A stretch of DNA of 64,000 bases from an uncultured Bacteroidota bacterium (GTDB lineage: Bacteria > Bacteroidota > Bacteroidia > Chitinophagales > Saprospiraceae): NCBI GenBank assembly GCA_937872515.1, contig CALMSX010000082.1, forward strand, positions 310,001-374,000. Reading direction: 5' to 3'. The position numbers and the translations under genes are program-made. The notes under the pieces are model-generated. The model saw only the letters and a list, made by a program, of their open reading frames with translations. It did no database searches and was not told the origin of the DNA. Below, one piece after another: positions 63,001 through 64,000 of the stretch. The stretch's first letter is position 1. Every line of letters starts with the position of its first letter.

Positions 63001-63238
63001 GGCTAGAGCTTTTTAAAAGAGCTGTTGGTGTTGCTGCCTCTGTGGTATTCCCTGTTACTGAAATAAGAATGTCTCCTTGATGGGTACCAGCGTTGATTGC
63101 TGTAAAAGCAGCACTAATTGTTGTGTAAGCCGTAGGACCCATATCACCTGCCGTTGCTGTTACACTAATTTGACTGTTGGCAATAAATGCACTGCACAAA
63201 GAAAAAATAAATAAGAAAACGCGTAAGTTCTTCATCAT
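57086..63238 (-). CDS. Giant secreted right-handed beta-helix protein, three repeated modules, no visible sorting domain
   Basis: Exported protein of 2050 residues, Ser/Thr/Asn/Gly-rich and cysteine-poor. A signal peptide (MMKNLRVFLFIFSLCSAFIANSQ) is followed by three homologous beta-helix modules at about 25-545, 715-1250 and 1370-1770. Each opens with an AFxxINxxG segment, passes through GADNVTIDGDD/DYVTFDGSN/DYVTIDGSN and NNTVKNC/NVTLKNC parallel-helix repeats, and closes with D(F)D..TR....PD(M/L/I)G.DE. Between modules 1 and 2 is a sandwich like the BNR-neuraminidase N-domain (about 550-700). After module 3 come an Ig-like domain and a GAGSLRKAIECTAAGDTV stretch of the kind found in polymorphic outer-membrane repeats. 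The end (NAEGTSEIKSE) has no T9SS type A or B domain. Carbohydrate binding or cleavage is plausible, not shown. Confidence 0.82.
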   Translation of the reverse strand: MMKNLRVFLFIFSLCSAFIANSQISVTATAGDMGPTAYTTISAAFTAINAGTHQGDILISVTGNTTEAATPTALLKSSSPSSYSSVIIRPTGGNWIINSAAAPTASRGIIELNGADNVTIDGDDPSTPGERNLTIQSVTATTTGIACVRLSSNSTTGTDGADNNTVKNCIIVGSRSSATSSTVNYGIVLSNSTSISTGAYSSINTKVENNVITRCWHGIYVNGESTTYPNTGTQILRNKIGTPENGIFDDATTVGFRGIYIDYSAVSGTGALIQGNDIRVGVSTTGYSNTIAGIEVQTANFGITIDRNNIHDINQPSTGGWGAHGIYVTGSANNTSSTITNNFIRDCKMVVYQTSATSTFIPCGLFFTAGATNVNFINNTVVMNTQLGSGTNFSSFCVNSSVSGVTFSKFNNNILVNNATSTSAYCFYVNNTASISSANVNNNNYYSSGGNIGYYNGSARTSLTNWQSATTKDNLSFNSNPSFVTSTDLHLNYGSLTSLFESTGAPVGTTNVTSDFDGDTRPGPTGSINGGGTNPDMGADEFDGVPPVSMMYISSTVDQLTGSAYAGGINQPIIRINVVTSGPIIPLNLTSITVNANGTTDIADINSATAKVYYTGPSTTFSTATLFGSGTPTIADFAVTGSQLLAEGNNYFWLAYDVAPGASTGNNIDGECNSVTLGGTFTPTVTAPTGNKTILGPLNGTYLVGTGQTSPNFATLTEAINDLNGRGVSGPVIFNLLDANYSGSEVFPLTINQVAGATATNTVTFKPMTTSTISGSVASGALIKLNGADYVTFDGSNSGGADRSLTIVNSSITAPTVISVASLGTGLGSNNNTIKNCNLSTGVAASLGYGISIGGNTPGTAGDDNDNTTIQNNSISIAPIGIYATASATGVNDNLNIIGNTVTYNGALASIGIQVGQANNCLISQNTVDEQTSASQSPTAISLETGFLNSSVTRNNITHALTTATGGYGGRGITVGTGSASSNLTIANNFISGINGSNWTGFSNSSSMGIGIGMIGNSSTITTISGGINIYHNSVNLYGDYQGTSTTTNKITTALYVGSGATALDVKNNIFANSINNPNAVAAAYAIYSAAANTAFTAIDYNDYYVSGAQGVLGFIGSNRTDLAGIIAGFGQNSSSTNSDPKFISNSDLHINTSLTTIVEGKGTPLASVTTDIDNETRNALTPDLGADEGNFIAILGNDVQATAFDDPINGGSKPTGIAFTPMASFTNNGTNTQTNIPVRYRVLNSSMVEIYNEIGTIASLVSGASFTHTFPPLTLTTGGTYTIFAKAELVGDELTSNDEITGTLIGDVPLCGTYAVGSSQPVGFQNLTQAFSKINALGVSCAVVFELQSDYTSVGETLPLTLSNIPGISSANTFTLKPASGVNSTISGSINSNVIIKVLSDYVTIDGSNNNTTSRNLNITNTGTTGPSVVLIGSIGTAPRINVTLKNCNITNGLNTSTAVAVTDATVLGNDGYFNNITVQNNNIKKAYIGIYSRAAVSSGNGSGLNINNNDLTTSGSDAIRFTGIYLQGVDGGSVSNNLIGNFDTTSDEDDNGIYLATGVKNISVLSNKISNLGYTGINGYGAHGILVASGVLSANILVANNMISNMFGDGWSYTAVAADNPIGIALTSTQDGISIYHNTISLSGNTLNQTGAMSMGILLNTGSVADIRNNIIVNNLGLTGAIGYGSVGIYAATANTQFTDINYNNYVCNPTGSGLKYTGQILTTGSTLLSDWQTATTKDANSVSINPVFTSATDLHLIPESNITLNNLGTPVALVTTDFDNETRNLTTPDIGCDEYTPIVCVGQPNAGTVSPATISICNGLATIISATGISSGSGISYQWKSGPSGGPYTNVSGGTGATTSSYTTPSLETGNYYYVLETLCSNSGQTNITNEVAVGVTGDEVTNENNDGAGSLRKAIECTAAGDTVFVSSGSVNLINLLTQLNVDKPLLILDDNGSPVMLKFDFGGVGLMNETNGAFKVGTMGNVTLDNIHIKHVGNDATHPIVKNEGILTLKNSKITGETGNIIPPVVQNATGATINAEGTSEIKSE

Positions 63239-63299
63239 ACCAGATTAAAGTTTGGTTATATTGTTTAACCCTCAAATTTAACCGTTATGTTTCGACTAT

Positions 63300-63307
63300 C
63301 AAAGTTA
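63300..63307 (-). promoter_or_regulatory. Putative -7 element for the beta-helix gene
   Basis: Minus-strand TAACTTTG matches TAnnTTTG, 61 bases upstream of the start at 63238. The rest of 63239-63424 is A/T-rich with no gene. Confidence 0.4.
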
Positions 63308-63424
63308 TTTTTGATAGAATTTGCCTATTTGAGATTAAATTTTGATTAAAAAATTGTTTTCAATCTAATATTTGGTATGTTATAACAAATATTGATATCC
63401 AACAAATTTTATTTGTTAACACAA

Positions 63425-63451
63425 ATAAAAAAGCCCGGACAAGCCGGGCTT
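63425..63451 (-). terminator. Terminator of dnaK
   Basis: AAGCCCGG (63431-63438) pairs with CCGGGCTT (63444-63451) around a five-base loop. On the minus strand the stem is followed by TTTTTTATTTG. It lies about 30 bases past the dnaK stop. Confidence 0.88.
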
Positions 63452-63479
63452 AAACATAATCCTGTATCCTCTTTGTATT

Positions 63480-64000
63480 CTACTTTTTGTCCTGAACTTC
63501 TTCAAACTCTACGTCTGTAATATCATCAGCACCGGCAGTGGAATTCTGTTGACCTCCCGCTTGCTCTCCTCCTCCTGCTGACTGCTGGGCATTGTAAATG
63601 TCCTGACTTGCAGCCATAAAGGCATCATTCAGGGCTTTAGAGGTAGTTTGAATGGCTGCTACATCCTGATTTTTATGTGCTTCCTTCAATTGGGCTAGGG
63701 CCGTGTCAATAGCTGATCTCTTATCTCCAGGGATTTTGTCACCAAACTCGCTTAACTGTTTCTCAGTCTGGAAAATCAAACTATCTGCCTGATTAATGGC
63801 TTCTGCCTTTTCTCGTGCTGCTTTGTCGATATCAGCATTGGCAGCTGCTTCTGCTTTCATCTTTTCGATCTCTTCTTTGGAAAGTCCGGTAGAAGCTTCA
63901 ATCCTGATGTTTTGCTGTTTACCGGTTCCTTTGTCCATGGCAGATACACTCAGGATGCCGTTGGCATCGATGTCGAATGAAACTTCGATCTGAGGTACCC
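63480..64000 (-). CDS. dnaK: Molecular chaperone DnaK (C-terminal part; gene continues beyond window)
   Basis: Hsp70 chaperone. The visible minus-strand reading begins in the substrate-binding domain with [20 protein letters not shown] and continues [13 protein letters not shown], both DnaK signatures. Next come the helical lid ([19 protein letters not shown] ... [20 protein letters not shown]) and the Gly/Gln-rich tail ending in the acidic [12 protein letters not shown], close to the usual DnaK terminus. About 173 residues are visible; the ATPase domain lies outside. A strong terminator follows. Confidence 0.97.
   Translation of the reverse strand, partial: VPQIEVSFDIDANGILSVSAMDKGTGKQQNIRIEASTGLSKEEIEKMKAEAAANADIDKAAREKAEAINQADSLIFQTEKQLSEFGDKIPGDKRSAIDTALAQLKEAHKNQDVAAIQTTSKALNDAFMAASQDIYNAQQSAGGGEQAGGQQNSTAGADDITDVEFEEVQDKK

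Noticed and set aside
57086..63238. Repeated motifs in the beta-helix gene as a CRISPR or tandem DNA repeat
   Set aside because: The similarity is at protein level between modules hundreds of codons apart; there are no regular identical DNA repeats with spacers.

Overview
The window is a chromosomal segment of a Bacteroidota bacterium, most likely of the Saprospiraceae/Chitinophagia side of the phylum. The evidence is a type IX secretion (T9SS) gene set, five proteins with type A C-terminal sorting domains (IxxYPNPA...G.Y...K.I), a giant CHU_C type B protein, DUF1800/DUF1501, DUF4293, DUF6249 and DUF2853 genes, an E1 alpha-beta fusion, and promoters of the Bacteroidetes TAnnTTTG type. There are no mobile elements, CRISPR arrays or rRNA genes. 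Gene density is high and most of the window reads as vertically inherited core genome with secreted-protein genes in between.

Layout. 1-5 kb: end of ndk, a DHH phosphoesterase (NrnA type), a lipoprotein FKBP isomerase, prfB with a programmed +1 frameshift, and an M49-type metallopeptidase. 5-10 kb: TonB-dependent receptor followed by a secreted alpha/beta-hydrolase that lacks the nucleophile serine, then tRNA-Glu(TTC) on the minus strand with a clear promoter and terminator. 10-23 kb: LMW phosphatase, a sortilin/BNR-propeller protein, an LVIVD (choice-of-anchor B) T9SS cargo, an FG-GAP T9SS cargo, the PLP protein YggS, and a DUF1800-DUF1501 pair. 23-30 kb: ferritin, holA, yaaA, DUF1573, fused 2-oxoacid dehydrogenase E1, a calcineurin-like phosphoesterase and a CDF metal exporter. 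30.4-37 kb: complete trpEGDCFBA operon, preceded by a leader peptide with three consecutive Trp codons and an intrinsic terminator (a Trp attenuator), then DUF2853. 37.4-45.5 kb: minus-strand operon porP/sprF - porE-like OmpA protein - CHU_C/PKD giant, with a possibly structured leader. 45.7-56 kb: OsmC, O-succinylhomoserine sulfhydrylase, DUF6249, TMTC-like membrane TPR protein, shikimate kinase, T9SS-exported lipase, HGSNAT-like acyltransferase, aminopeptidase P, a DadA-like oxidase and DUF4293. 55.9-64 kb: a 37-codon small gene with an AAC-N16-CGT (ECF-sigma-like) promoter, the queuosine-precursor transporter, a 2050-residue beta-helix surface protein, and the 3' end of dnaK.

How it fits together. 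Housekeeping functions (translation termination, replication clamp loading, tryptophan, methionine and aromatic biosynthesis, iron storage) alternate with an export programme. The PorP/PorE-like operon belongs to the T9SS apparatus, and the sorting-domain proteins scattered along the window are its likely cargo. The most rewarding signals outside ordinary genes are the trp leader/attenuator (30.46-30.63 kb), the prfB frameshift site (2.38 kb), the small ORF with its own promoter and terminator (55.92-56.11 kb), the possible structured leader upstream of porP (45.45-45.53 kb), and the terminator placed directly against the yaaA start codon (25.21-25.25 kb).
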